From NCBI GenBank assembly GCA_002943765.1, contig PQWQ01000026.1, forward strand, positions 496,001 to 560,000: a DNA stretch of 64,000 nt, read 5' to 3'. Shown here piece after piece: positions 1-12,430 of this stretch. Positions within the stretch are counted from its first letter, which is position 1. Each line of letters opens with the position of its first letter. The notes under the pieces were generated by a model that saw nothing but the letters and a program-made list of their open reading frames with translations, ran no database searches and was not told the DNA's origin. A program made the position numbers and the translations under genes. The DNA is from Psoroptes ovis (lineage: Eukaryota; Arthropoda; Arachnida; Sarcoptiformes; Psoroptidae).

Positions 1-684
1 AAATTGAAAATTAAACAAAATTTCACCATCATCAAACACATTGAGCTATATGGTTTATATATGCATATCATCATCATCATCTTAATACACATTTTTTTCT
101 TAAGAAAATTTGTTCAAAAAAAAAAAAAAAAAAAAAATCGAGGTTATCGCGTGTTTTACCACCATTTTATAATTCAATAGATTGTCCGACAAGTTCTGGC
201 CGATTTTCATCGACAACTCTATCCGAATAAGCGGAATAAACTTCTTGGACAGCCTAATACATACAAACACACTCTCACACACACAAAGATATAGATTTTG
301 CCTCATGTATTTATGCCAAAATGCTATAATAATCGGATATATCACACACCAACACACTCACATTCAATTGTGAGGTGATAATCAGACAAACAAAACATGG
401 AAAAAAGTAACAAATAAATGCACGAACAATAAGTGATAATATCTGAGCGTGTGTATGCAACAAGTGATAATTTTTTTTATAAGTCTTAAACCTTTGAACC
501 TACCAACACACACCTACACACAATCTTACATGCACACACATTCGAACAAAATTTAAGAACCATATTAAGGTCAATTCAAAGTAAATTCAGAGTAAATTCA
601 TAATAAACAACAACAAGTGAAATGAATACAATTGAAGGTGATGCAAAGAATCGATGGGTCAAAAATTTTCAAATCGAAACATAC
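1..684. other. non-coding stretch at left edge (intron or downstream of the 685-2130 exon)
   Basis: No supported gene. It holds a poly-A run (about 116-137), CA-rich microsatellite DNA near 260-370 and 500-540, and one small mariner-like element (177-257). The ORF of the neighbouring minus-strand exon runs on to 598, but past 685 it reads through a consensus splice donor, so this DNA is probably intron. Confidence 0.5.
177..257 (+). mobile_element. mini mariner-like MITE, copy 1
   Basis: 81 bp, forward orientation, interior type A (GGCCGATTTTC, then CAACTCTAT and GCGGAATAAA). The ends are degraded: ATAGATTGTCCG on the left and GGACAGCCTAA on the right. Confidence 0.75.
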
Positions 685-2130
685 CAATATTTTCTTAATG
701 AAACCATTTGAATAAATGTAATAAAAATTGTCCAAATTTTGTCCATTATTTTTTATGGTCGCTTGATGATGATTATTGTTGTTGTTTTGATGAGTATTAT
801 GATCATGAACGTGAGCATTAACATGAGCATAATGATCAGTATGAACATTACGATGATACTGATGATGATGACCATAATGATGACCATTCGTACATAAATT
901 CATTGCGTAGTCACCATTTTGAGCATTATTATTATTATTATTATTAAATTGTTGCAATTTTGAATTATTTAAATAAGATTTATGATACCAAAATGGATCA
1001 CCTTTAGGCATATATCTTTGCTGTTGCAGCTGCTGTTGTTGCTGTTGCTGGTAATGATAATTTAAATTTTGATAATATGATGCTGCAGAATTCGTGGCGT
1101 TCATTTTGCTCGTAGCTGCAGATGATTGATACATTTTATTTGTCGAAACATTTTCCGGTGGTGGTGATAAAAATGATTGTACTGTTTGTATTGATTGATC
1201 AATCGATTGTCCAAATGTTGACATGAATCTTTGTGCACGTTTACGAGTCCACGATAGTATTGAATTACGTTTTTGTGGTGTAACATTTACGCTGGATGAT
1301 GATGGTGGTGGTGAAAAGATTTTATTCGCGGCTTGTAAATGTACTTTCGGTGCTTGTGGTTGCGGTGAAAAGGCAAACTTTTTCATTGTTTGTTTTCGGA
1401 TGTTTTCTTCAATGTGATTATTATTTACATTTGAACATTCTTGTTTCGAAGCTGGATGATTGTTAACACTTGTTGATGATGATGATGAATTATTATTATT
1501 ATTATTATTGGAATCAACTAAATTATCATTTGAATTTTGTTCGGAAATCGATAGCTTTTGGATCATTATTTCATCATTTTGACTATTATTTTCCAATGTT
1601 GATTCTTTTGAATGAATTTTGTATTTCGAATCAATAATTGAATTCGGTAAATCATCGCTAACATTACTTTCACTTTTGTCACCATCACCATCGCCAGCGC
1701 CACCATCATCTTCTTCTTCTTCATCATCATCATCCGATTCTTCTTGTATTATTTCAAATGAACTACCCATTCGAGTGTCGGAAAGTGGTGATTTCATTTT
1801 CGATAATAGCAAGCCATTATTACCAACAATATTTGTGGTGCCTTGATTAGTAGCTGCAGAGAAATTTCTTATACCATTTTGTTGTAAATTGAGAATCGTA
1901 TCCGATGATTTCGATGATTTTAATGGTAAAATTGTTGACTGTTTCGTCGTTATGAATTGATGATGATGATTCAACAACTGTGGCTGCGATTGTTGACTGG
2001 TATTTTTCATCAATGATAAATAATCAAATTGAATTGAATTTCTACGATTTTTTTGCTGTTGCTGCTGTTGTTGATGTTGTTGTTGTGAAAACATTTGTTG
2101 ATTATGATCCATCATCGATGTGAACATCAT
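685..2130 (-). CDS. low-complexity Q/N/H-rich protein, first coding exon (partial)
   Basis: Function not recognised. This is one coding exon of 482 codons with a true ATG at 2130, ending at a minus-strand donor reading TTG|GTATGT (exon end 685, phase 0). The ORF tail beyond it is intron-like. In order, the protein has an N-terminal poly-Q block within about 25 residues, a Ser/Asn-rich stretch, an acidic block (DDDDEEEEDD), runs of Asn and Ser, a basic stretch (KRNSILSWTRKRAQRF), another poly-Q block and a His-rich segment near the end. There is no signal peptide or membrane segment. Composition suggests a disordered scaffold or nuclear protein, but that is only a guess. Downstream exons would lie left of the window or in 1-684. 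No AG acceptor directly precedes the ATG, so this is probably the first coding exon. A possible 5'UTR acceptor (CACAAG) lies about 20 bp upstream. Confidence 0.6.
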
Positions 2131-3006
2131 ATTTGAAACATTTATTATTGTAACTTGTGTTTGTAGGGCAAAAAAAACCGATCAAACGAATTTAACACTT
2201 TGAACACTTTGAAATACAGGAATTATATCCTTTATCCACTTTTTTAAAAAAATAATTGTTTTCAAGAAGAGCTTTAGAAATTTTGTAAAAGGTACAAACA
2301 TTTAAATTGAATGAATGAATGAAATAAACAAAACAAACAAAAACAAAACAAAAATTGAAATATCAAAGGTTTGTAGCATTATTTACAGATATTTACAGAC
2401 ACACATACACAAACACACAAACAATACAAACATACGAACGCAAACACACATTACGCACAATGATGTTTTCTATGATATCCGAATTTTACTTTGATTCTTC
2501 TCCGATATTCTTTTGAATTGAAGAAATAGAAAAACACATTTCATTTCAAAAACAGATTATTCATACGATTCTCATTCTAATAATATGAATAATAATGAAA
2601 ATCATCAAAATAGTAATGAATGCATCGAATAACTCGTACGAATACACGCAAAAATCAACCAAAAAAGCCAGAATAAACCAAATTAAACCAAAATAAATGA
2701 AAATAGTGCAACCAAACATACGAACGCAAACAAACAACAAGTGAATATTCAACAAGAATCAATCAAATGTATACATACAATACATTTGAATAGAATAGAA
2801 TATTCTAATGTTGCCAAAATTCAACGAGAAAACTATAGCCCGAAAATAATGGATAAGTAAACATGAGATCAAATCTAATATTTTCTGCCTAATAAACAAC
2901 ACAACAACAACTATTCATACACCGTCATAATGAAAAACCTGAACAAATTTAAAATGTTGCCAAAAAATTCCTTAACGATGACATTGCTATTACTAATTTG
3001 AATATA

Positions 3007-3089
3007 TGAGGTTGTCCGAAAAGTTCTGACCGATTTTCATGAGCAACTCTATGCGATTCTGAGCGGGATAAACTTTTCGGACAGCCAAA
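3007..3089 (+). mobile_element. mini mariner-like MITE, copy 2
   Basis: 83 bp, forward type A: GAGGTTGTCCGAAAAGTTCT on the left, AACTTTTCGGACAGCC on the right, GAGCAACTCTAT in the interior. Confidence 0.85.
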
Positions 3090-3234
3090 TATTTTAACTA
3101 AGCCAAATAACGCAATTCTTTTTAGCCAGAATGTAATGAAATTGAAAATGAAATGAAATCTTTGAACAAATGAATTTTTCATTTCATCATCATTACAGTC
3201 TTAAGATTTACAGAATAAAAAAAATGAAAATATA

Positions 3235-3314
3235 TAAGGTTGTCCGGAAAGTTTCTACCGATTATATCGTTGGAATTTATGAGAAAATCGGCCAAAACTT
3301 ATTGGACAACCTAA
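3235..3314 (+). mobile_element. mini mariner-like MITE, copy 3
   Basis: 80 bp. Type B interior (CCGATTATATCGTTGGAATT, then GAGAAAATCGGCCAAAACTT) with AAGGTTGTCCGGAAAGTT and TTGGACAACCTAA ends, followed by TA. Confidence 0.85.
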
Positions 3315-3667
3315 TAAAATTCAGAATAAAATTAAACATACTGCATGTGTATGGGCAAATGTTTCACATGCGCGCATCATTCACACACTGAAATTGATTT
3401 TAAAAAATATAAAATTTGACGTCTAATTTTAAATTTTTTTTTTTTGGTTGAAACTTGTTGCATATTTCACATTATTATTCGCGTTTATAAATAATTGACA
3501 TTCAAAGCCCAAAATATATCATCATAATCATCATCAATCCACATATAATCAATGTGATAGACAATCACCCAACCAAACAAAAACAGAAAAAATATTATTA
3601 CAGAAGACTATAGCTTTGAAATGCACCGAAAATAAATAAATAAATAAAAAAGAACCGATATACTCAC

Positions 3668-5437
3668 ATGAATATTTTGATGTTTATCGATGATTTTGTT
3701 ATTATTATTATAATTAGATTTTGTAATGTTATTTTGATTTATGGATGTTAAATTATCGTTTTCATTATCATCAAATAAATAATTATCATAGGAATTTTCA
3801 CGATATCCATCATCATCATCAATATCATCATTGGCAATGAAATCTTCATGATAATCACTAGTACTTTGATTATTTGTATTAGTTCTACTAAAACGGCGGA
3901 CATCTTTACAGTTTGGATCATCGATCGATGATTTTTGTTGAGAATTTTGACTGAACCAATAATGTTTTGAACGACGACGTCTTTCAAGATATTCATTTTG
4001 TTGTTGTCTTTCTTGTAATTTTTGTAATAAAATTTCTGGATCTTCAGGATCATCATCTTCATCGTTATCATTATGATATTCAGCCAGAGCGCCTACAACT
4101 CCATCATCATACAATTCAAATTGATTATTTTGTTCATCATCAAAATAAAATGATTCAGATGTTTCAGGAGTCATATGTTGTTCGAAGCTAGGACAACGTA
4201 ATTCGGATCGAGGTACAAAGCCTGATATATAATAGAAATCAATGTTCAATACGAGTGGAAATTCACATATTTCAGCATATGAAATCAGCCGGCGGCGTTG
4301 ATTTAAAAAACGTGATTGTCTTGATAATTTAATGGATGTACCGATTTGACGTACTTCGACTTGACATTTAATAAATTGACTAGTATCAATCGGAGGAACA
4401 ATAACATCAATTGTGGCCGGTTTTTCAACGTACAAATCAATCCATTGTAATGAAGATTTATTCAAACAATTATCGAAAATATCTTGTTCGAATTGTATTA
4501 AATGCCAAACATTTGAAGCTTCAAATGTTATTTCAGTTATTTTTGGCCGATAATCGACAGGTACACTGTACAATGATTGTCTTTTGGATGGAATTATTTT
4601 TGTTACAATTTCCACCGGTGTTGTAGCAATATTTTCAACAATAAAATGATTAATACATTCACTAATAATATGTTCGGTTAAGCATTCAATAAAATTCCTA
4701 AATAAACGGCTATTTTCAAATTTATTCAACACTATTTCATCTTGTTTCTCTTGATGGCTATTGATTGGCTTGTTTTTGCTTGAATTATTATCATCATCAT
4801 TTTGACAATTTGTTTCAACATTATGCAGCTGATAGTCTGGCATAGCCGACGAAGCAGTGTTAAGGCATGCATTTTTACAAGTATTATCATCATCATTATT
4901 AATTTTAGATTGTTGTTTATGATCGATTTCATCATCTTGTTGTTGTTGTTGTTGTTCATCGATCATAATAATCATTTTAATATCTCCAATAACTTCATTC
5001 AAAATATTAATTATATTACTATCATTAATTTTCATATTATTTTCATAACAATGAGCAATACATGCATCTTTGATTAATCGCACAAGACAATCATCTGATG
5101 ATGGATTATTAGTTGTTGTAGTAGTTGAATTATTGGCATTCATTTTTGATTTCGTTGATGTTCGACGTCTTCGACTATTAACACTTTTCCATGAATATTT
5201 ACGACCACTTGTTGAATTCGATGATGGCGATGATATAGGTGTTGATGGTGATTTTGGTTGATCTGATACTAAACTACTAGAATCTATTTGCTGTGATGAT
5301 GAAATGTTTGATTCTAAATTTGAATTTAATGGTAAAGTAGTTGATGATGATCGGTTTGTAACACTTTTATTCGATTCATCAAAATCTTTCGATAAATTGA
5401 CACTTTTATGATTTGATGGTGATGGCGATGAAGTCAT
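3668..5437 (-). CDS. Ser/Asn/Asp-rich protein with a conserved-looking middle, first coding exon (partial)
   Basis: Function not recognised. A 590-codon exon with a true ATG at 5437, ending at donor CAT|GTGAGT (exon end 3668, phase 0). Residues 1-110 are Ser/Thr-rich and basic. About 110-155 are ordinary sequence (LVRLIKDACIAHCYENN). A poly-Q/Asn/Asp linker follows. A roughly 190-residue segment (from about LFRNFIECLTEHIISECINH through the FYYISGFVPRSELRCPSF region) has normal amino-acid use and predicted strands, so it is probably a folded domain. The rest is acidic and Asn-rich. No signal peptide or membrane helix. It could be an N-terminal exon of a larger gene to the left, or be joined with the exons at 685-2130 and 7047-8492. 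A profile search of the middle segment would be the most informative test. Confidence 0.6.
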
Positions 5438-7046
5438 TTTTAATTGGTAATTAATTAATGAATTTTAAAAATTTTCAAAATGATCAATCACACATATCAT
5501 AAATATATTTGAAAAACAATTTATGTTCGATTGATTTGTTTGTTATCATCATCATTCAAATAAACAACAATCAATCAATCAATTTCCCATCTGCCGGCAA
5601 ACTCATAAAAAAAATATGCTCACATACATAGATAGATACACAACATGTAATCAAATCATGTATATTATGACATTGAAACAAATTTCGATAAAATTGAATA
5701 AAAATCAATAAAAAATAATCATTTTATGATTTCAAATACAATTATAATATTAAAAAAAATCAAAATCTTTGAATGTCAACACAAATAATGAAGAAGATGG
5801 AATTCATTTAACAATCGATAATCTTAAGATTTTAGCACACACACAGATAACACATATTCATTCATGATGAACAATCATCATAGAATTTGAAAATTCATGA
5901 ATAAAGTAAATTCCATTGAAGAAAAACGGTAAAATAAAATTCAAATTGTTCATATCAATTATCACAGTAAGACGACAAATAAATAAATAAATAAATAATA
6001 ATTATAAATTTACATCTAAAATATTTTTTTTTTCGAAGAGTGAAATTCAAAGAAAAAATGACAATAAATAAATAAATATCAAAGAAAATAAAAAAATTTG
6101 GGCGAATTAAGAAAAAGAAAAATATTCATTTCACACAATAATTATGCCATCATATCTATCCATACATACATACATTAAACATCCATCCTACTTATTGAAT
6201 ATAAGAAAAGCAAACATTCATTCGACAACTTTAAAAATCAAATTCAATAATTGCCATTTAAAACAAAGTAACTGTATTATTTTCTTACAGCTCTGCTAAC
6301 AACAGCTCCTTCAATTCTATTTCTTTGTTTCGTTTTCAATTCATATGACAAAATGAATGGATATTGGACAAATACAAATAAATGAACTCCGAATATGATC
6401 CATTTGACCATAGTTCATTGATTATTTTTACAATCAAAATGAATGAAAAATTTGGGCCATCATCAATGCCATAATCATCATCATCATCATCCACAGCTCC
6501 ACCACAAAATGCCAACCTTGTAATCGAAAAAGAAAAAAAAATCGCAAAGGTGGTGGATGATAGTGATATGTGTTGATGCATAGTCATAGTCATAGTCACA
6601 CAAATAAACATATAACCAATGAATGTAATGAATGTTGTTTAACATTGAAACTATTTTTTTTTTTTTTTTTTTGACGTATGGTGGTATTTGTCAGCTGCGC
6701 TGCTGCTGTTTTGTTATGTGTGGCACAGCCAACATCAGCCAAAATTTTTTTTAGCCAAAAAAATAATTTAAATTAAGCAATTAAATTGAATAGAAATTGT
6801 TAAACAGTGCAGCGTTCGACTATTATAATCGTACATTTGAAATTACAAAAGGGTAAACACATATTGCAACATATTCACATCCATACATCACACACACAAA
6901 CACACATAGATATTCACATTTATATTTGTGTCAAAACCGAGACCAAAACTCTGTTTTATTTTTTTCTATTTATAATGATTCTCAAATATTCATCCAACAT
7001 TTATCCATCTCGATCATTAAAAATGGAAGGGAGAAAAATGACTTAC
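5438..7046. other. intergenic or intronic AT-rich stretch
   Basis: No supported gene. AT-rich with short AAATA repeats (about 5975-6000) and a T tract at 6652-6672, followed by a more GC-rich patch (about 6675-6735, CAGCTGCGCTGCTGCTG) that could belong to a promoter or UTR. Minus-strand genes flank it on both sides. Confidence 0.4.
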
Positions 7047-8492
7047 CCAACTTATAGATTTTGAATGTCGATGCTTATGTCGTCTTCTTCGTTGTTGCTG
7101 TCGCCGTTGAGATCTTTGCATTCGATAATTGGATGAATATGATGAAGAAATAGAGGAGGAAGATGATGATGATGATGATGTTGTAGATGCTGATCGACTA
7201 ATGCTACTTGCATTGCGATCATGACGATGCGTATAATGATGATGACGATCTCTCGATGTCGAATTTCTATATCTACGATTGTTATAATTATCACGATGAC
7301 CGATGCTACGAGGATGAGCATGATGATGATGATGATGATGACCACTTCGGTGATGATTGTAGCGATAATTTTCATTTTCATAATACGTTGAATGCTGTAT
7401 TTTACGACGTTTCGAATTGAATTCATTATTATCATAATCGATTGCATTATGATTGCGTTTTCTTCTTGTTGATGTTGTTGCATCACCATAATCAGCAGCA
7501 GCAGCAGCAGCAGCAACAACACCACCGTATCTTCCACTTCTATCCGCTGTTTTAATTGTTTGAGATGATGCTGATGATGTGAACCTTGTTTTCGATGTTG
7601 ATTCAGATCTTTTTCTTCTTCTTATTGATGATGAGGATCTTGAATGATTTCGATATTTCGAATGTTTATAATTCGAATAATTATCATTTGAATCAATAGA
7701 ATAACTATTGTATTTTGAATCATGATTATAATAATGACCATTTTTGGTCGGTGCCATTCTACGATACCTCTGTTTACGACGGTCACAAGATCGACGAGAA
7801 ATCTGATTATGTTTATAGTTACGATATTTGGATGAATGATTGTTTGAATGATAATCAGACATATTTGATGATGAATATGTTTGAGTTGTTAATGAATCAT
7901 ATGAACCACAGTGTTGTTTATTGAATGCCATATTCAATTCTTTACCATATTCATTGAAATCATCATTATTGATATCAATGACACTATTTACGATTGATTT
8001 TTTTGGATTCGGTTTGATTAATTTTTTCAATTTTGATAATTTCACATTCAATTTATTCACTGTATTTGTTGTCCGTTTTTGTTGTTGACGAATACGATTA
8101 GAACGTCTTAAATTTTTAGTGTTTGGTTGTGGATCGTTGTATTTAGTATTAGAATTATCGATAGTTATTGTTTTATACTTGGTTTTAGATGTAATAGTTT
8201 CTTGAAAGAAACGATTTTTACTACTCAAATTGATAATATTTTCAAGTCGTTTTGTCGTTGATTTCGGATTATTCAAATGTCTGTTTCGTTTTAAAACATC
8301 AGATGAATGTCTTTTTATTGATTTTGTTACTTGCTTTGGAGGTAGAGCTGATGATGTTGATGATGATAATGAAATTTGATCATTAGCCTCTATTTGATCA
8401 CTTGTATTCTGTATTTGATTATTATTTTCAACATCGTTTCCAACGATAATTAATCGTTTAATGAATTTTATAATATTATTCAATATGTACAT
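7047..8492 (-). CDS. basic Ser/Arg/His-rich protein, first coding exon (partial)
   Basis: Function not recognised. The reading frame is open to 8519 but opens with TTG; the first ATG is at 8492 (MYILNNII...). The exon ends at donor AGTTGG|GTAAGT (exon end 7047), giving 482 codons, phase 0. An alternative is an upstream exon using the acceptor-like TTGAATAG just 5' of the frame. The protein is strongly basic: KRTTNTVNKLNVKLSKLKKL-type stretches, Ser/Arg clusters (SRSSSSIRRRKRSES), an Ala run, a His run of seven, and a Ser run with an Arg/Gln-rich end. Composition suggests a nuclear, RNA- or chromatin-associated disordered protein (inference only). Confidence 0.55.
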
Positions 8493-9595
8493 GTGTTTTT
8501 TGAATTTTTTTCTATTCAATTTTAATCAAATTGATCAGTTATTTATTAAACAAGTCTATTAAATTCGATTAATCGATTGAAAATTCCATTATTCATTGTT
8601 TGATCATCATCATAGTCATCATCATTGAGCTCAAAATTTCAATTCAAAAATTATGGAAAATTTGCGAATGAAACAATCCTTTTTTTCTCTGTAATCGAAA
8701 AATAGAAAATCGATATAAACAAATTGAAATCAAATGAAAAACAAAATTACCATTAAAAAATTCAAAAAACAAATGAAAACAAAATAATTCCAAATTTTTC
8801 ATTTATAAATTTTTATTTTTGTAATTTATTTATATTCTTTATTTGACAATAACATAATTGAATTAATTAGAAATATGAAATATATAAATCAAATATTGAC
8901 AATTTTTAGACAAAAGTTAAAACAAAATCAATTGTTTATCAAAATATAAACAAAACACAACGTTAAACACATGAATCAATCAATTCATTTTATCATTAAT
9001 TTCAAATTTCACAAATTTAAATAAATTAAATGAAATTCAGTTTTAATAAACACGTTGTGTGTTGAACTTAAATTTCAATCCAAATATTTGAGATTAGTTC
9101 ACATTGGTTTCGAGATGACAATAACAAATAACAATGAAATGAAATGATTCAGGTTCCAGAGATTTATTCTCGATGATTTTGAAGATGAAAACAATTAAAA
9201 ATTCAATGAAGAAAACAACATACAAACAAACACACATAAACAATGGTTAATCTAATGTTTTTTTTTTTTTATTTTTTGCATGGCGAATGTGCTGCCACTC
9301 TTTGCTCTTTGCACTATTTTAGTGTGTATTTGTAATGTTCATGTATGTGTGTGTATGAGTATGCCATTCATTCAACTCGCGTAAAGCGTTGTTTCTCTGT
9401 ATCAGTGTTTGTGCATATGTATTGTGTGAGCGTTCCGGTTCTCACACCACTGTATTGTTTTCAATTTTCATGATCGTTTTTCATATTTTTATTTGTTAAA
9501 AACACTCGATAGATGGCGCTATCTGTTTGTTTATTTTGTTAGTTCTTGATCCAAAAACTAGATGGCATTACTGGTTTCAAAAAAAAAAAATCAAA
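8493..9595. other. intergenic AT-rich stretch
   Basis: No gene seen. AT-rich, with a T tract near 9259-9270 and GT-rich DNA around 9320-9440. It separates the low-complexity exons from the compact housekeeping block. Confidence 0.45.
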
Positions 9596-10110
9596 TCAAT
9601 TTAAATTTGATTTAGATTGCTTTTTCGGAACGAATGTACCAAATTTACAAATTGCCATATTTGATTCACGGTGTTTAGTTGTCAATCCAATAGTTGGAGA
9701 TTGTGATTTAACTACGATTAATTTTCGAAAATTTAATTTTAATGGTTTTGTACGATGTTGAAAATAATCAATGATTGATAATGATTGAGTTGGTGTCGTT
9801 TGAGATGTTGATGTTTGTGAATCATTATTCGTATCATTATCACTGATTGATCGATCAATTTTCAATAAATGATCGACAATAAATGTTAGCAGGCGATAAT
9901 AACCATCTGTATACCACAATACGAATGGACCATACATGAATACAATTATTGTCAAACTAATTAACATGTATGCTATTCAATATGGGAATTAAATCATTAA
10001 TGTTCGATCAAGATTTTCAATTAAAGCCACTTACCTAGTTGATCATCGCCAATGAGTGACAGATTATGGAAGAATCCTAGATCCATTATGGAATGACGAA
10101 ATAATGAAGC
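9596..10110 (-). CDS. small membrane protein, two exons seen
   Basis: Not recognised. Exons: 10035-10110 (donor CTAG|GTAAGT) and 9596-9972 (acceptor TTGAATAG); stop at 9596-9598. The first exon follows a good acceptor (TTTACTTTAG) and reads ASLFRHSIMDLGFFHNLSL. If translation starts at the ATG at 10086 the product is 142 residues (MDLGFFHNLS...); if an upstream exon exists it is longer. One strong hydrophobic segment is visible (about residues 19-37, YMLISLTIIVFMYGPFVLW), followed by an amphipathic stretch, a Ser/Thr/Gln-rich linker and a basic tail. It ends about 260 bp downstream of the STAM stop on the same strand. The exon join is well supported by frame; the start and the family are uncertain. 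Confidence 0.55.
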
Positions 10111-10366
10111 CTAAAGTAAAAAACAACACTGAAATATATCAAATATATAATAATAAATTTGATTATTTATTCTTTATTGAATTTCATTTTAAAAATTTGT
10201 ATTTGTTTGTTGTAAGACATTTTCTTTTTTTCATTATTTTACATATAAAAAATTTTCGTTTTGGTAAAAACTAAATCGTGAATATAATTCGTGGAAAATT
10301 TGTATTGGAATTATCTTTGTAAGGTGAATATTAAAATTAGAAAAATTTCAATCGTATTTTAAATAT

Positions 10367-12430
10367 TTATAGAAGATTTGGAACGGCTGTTATAGTTTTT
10401 TGTTGCTGTTGTTGAGATGGTTGATGCTGCGATTGCGAAGTGACATTATTCATCAATGATTGCTGCTGTTGTTGTGGTGATGCAACGATTCCGCCAGCGG
10501 TGGCGGTCATCATCATTGGTGGATAAACACCTTGTGGATGCATTGCATAAGGCATGACACTGTGTGAACAAGGGATAATTATTACACAGGAAATGAAGAA
10601 ATTCAAGAAACTCACTTGGCCGCGCCATAATTATTAACACCATAAGATCCTGTAACTTGTGTGGTTGTCATAGCAGAGGGTATTGGTTGTGAATAATAAT
10701 TATTCATTTGTTGTTGTTGTTGACCATCGACAATTGATGTTGACTGTGATTGTTGCTGTGGCATATATGATGTTTGAGACATAACAGGAACAGCAGGAGC
10801 AGCAGCAGCAGAAGTACCATTGACCATTGATGGATATGGTAATGATTGACTTGTAGCAATCATCGATGCTTGATTATACGAATGAATATTGTCACTATTA
10901 ATTGAATCTTTCATTAAGTCATGATATAATTGTAAGGCTGATGATAATTGCTTATTCAATAACGTCAATTTTATATTCATTTTATCAATTGTTTCCATTT
11001 GCTGATCAATCAATGGCATCATCGATAGACATTGTTCTAATACGAATAAAAATTCATATTAAGAATCAAATTTTAAAATAATGAAATTTAAATTCGAAAA
11101 GAGATACCTTCTAATCTTAATAATTCAGGAGGATCTTCAAATAATTTCGGATCAACTTCTTGTAACATCGATATCAATTCGTCAATTTTATTTTCATCAA
11201 TTTCGACCGGTTTTTCAGCTTGATTATTATGCTCGGCCGCCGATGTTGAATCGACCATTTTAACAACTTTGACTTGTTCATTGAATTGCACTTTTTTTGC
11301 TTCACCATTGCTTTTGCTCGAAACTAATTGTAAATGGTAATGATGAATAAAATAAACGATGACATTTTTAAATTGAATTATACCTGATTCAGGTTCAGCA
11401 TTAAGATCTTTGGTGACAAAATTTGCAGGAAATAAACCTTCACCACGATGATTAGAACCTTTCCACCAATTAGTGTCGGATGAATCTAGTACTAAAATAA
11501 TTTCTCCAGCTTTAAATGTCAGCTCATTATCTTCGACAGCTTCAAAATCATATAATGCACGAACTTTAATCGGTTCTTTTGTTTCTTGTTTACTACTAGA
11601 AGCATTATTTGAAGTATCAGCATCAGATAATTGAAATGAAGGATACAATGAAGATGTTTGATTCGATGTTGAATCAGCCATCGGACCATTGGAATCATCA
11701 GTTTTGATTCCACGTTTTTTAGCATCTTGCAATGATAATTCGATTGCTTTTGCTATTTGAGCTTCTTCATCTGCATTCGCAGCATAATCCGGATTTTTTA
11801 ATATTTCCATTTTAGCTGAAGATTTTGGTGGCTCTGATGAATGAAATGAAATGCCTTCAGATTTCAATTTATCATAAAGTGAAGGTATCAATACTAATTG
11901 TGGATCTTTTTTAAATTCTTTAGATTGTGCCCATTTCTTCAATAACAAACGAGCACGTTCAGAAACTTTTGGATGCACTTGTTTTCCACCTCTTATCAGC
12001 CGTGTTAATTCTTGTTCAAAATCACGAGAACAAATTTCTAAATGAAAACGTTTACCACAATTGCTAACAAGCGAATCGAGAAGCTAAAATGAATGGTGTC
12101 AAAATGTCAAAAATGCATTTGATTAATTTATCAATTTTCAAACTTACAGTCAATGATTGTAACACTACCCAAGGTACATCCGAATATAAACGATTAATAA
12201 TTGAACGTAAACAATCTTTTGGGCCGTTTTGTTCGACAGCTACACGATCATTTATTTCGAGTATTTTTTGCCAATTTTCTGTTGTATTACGATCCGATGT
12301 TGCTTTTTCTAATTGAAGAACATAAAAAAATGACGTTTTAGTTAATTGTTTGTTTTGATTGTTGCTAAAACAACATACCAACTAAAGGATCAAATGGTGA
12401 AGCTTTGTTTGCACCTAAAATACTAAGCAT
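10367..12430 (-). CDS. Stam: STAM, signal transducing adaptor molecule (ESCRT-0 subunit)
   Basis: Exons: 12379-12430, 12148-12308, 11384-12083, 11108-11323, 10616-11036, 10367-10559; all joins keep frame, giving 580 residues. STAM pairs with Hrs in ESCRT-0 on endosomes and binds ubiquitinated cargo. Domains in order: VHS (about 1-150; ASPFDPLVEKATS, GPKDCLRSI, VSNCGKRFHLEICSRDF); ubiquitin-interacting motif (about 175-193; DEEAQIAKAIELSLQDA); SH3 (about 242-299; VRALYDFEAVEDNELTFKAG, NWWKG, GLFPANFV); then the conserved core that in STAM proteins contacts Hrs (ELISMLQEVDPKLFEDPPEL, MMPLIDQQMETIDKMN). The C-terminus is a Gln/Ser/Ala-rich tail. Introns are 56-71 bp. The start at 12430 (MLSILGANKASPFDP) matches the short N-terminus typical of the family. 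The assignment is firm; tail exon limits are slightly less so. Confidence 0.93.

Larger units (their letters stand above)
2131..3667. other. intergenic or intronic AT-rich stretch
   Basis: No coding feature supported. Contains CA-rich DNA (about 2396-2460) and two mariner-like mini elements (3007-3089 and 3235-3314). Short ORFs here overlap the repeats and have no coding character. Confidence 0.5.

Noticed and set aside
3748..4071. Met/Ile-rich ORF antiparallel-frame within the 3668-5437 exon
   Set aside because: It is a shifted-frame shadow of the Asp/Asn-rich coding sequence (GAT/AAT repeats read as ATG/ATA).
7052..7537. 161-codon Ile/Val/His-rich ORF overlapping the basic Ser/Arg-rich exon
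   Set aside because: Shadow frame of the same repeats; composition is explained by GAT/CAT triplets read one base off.
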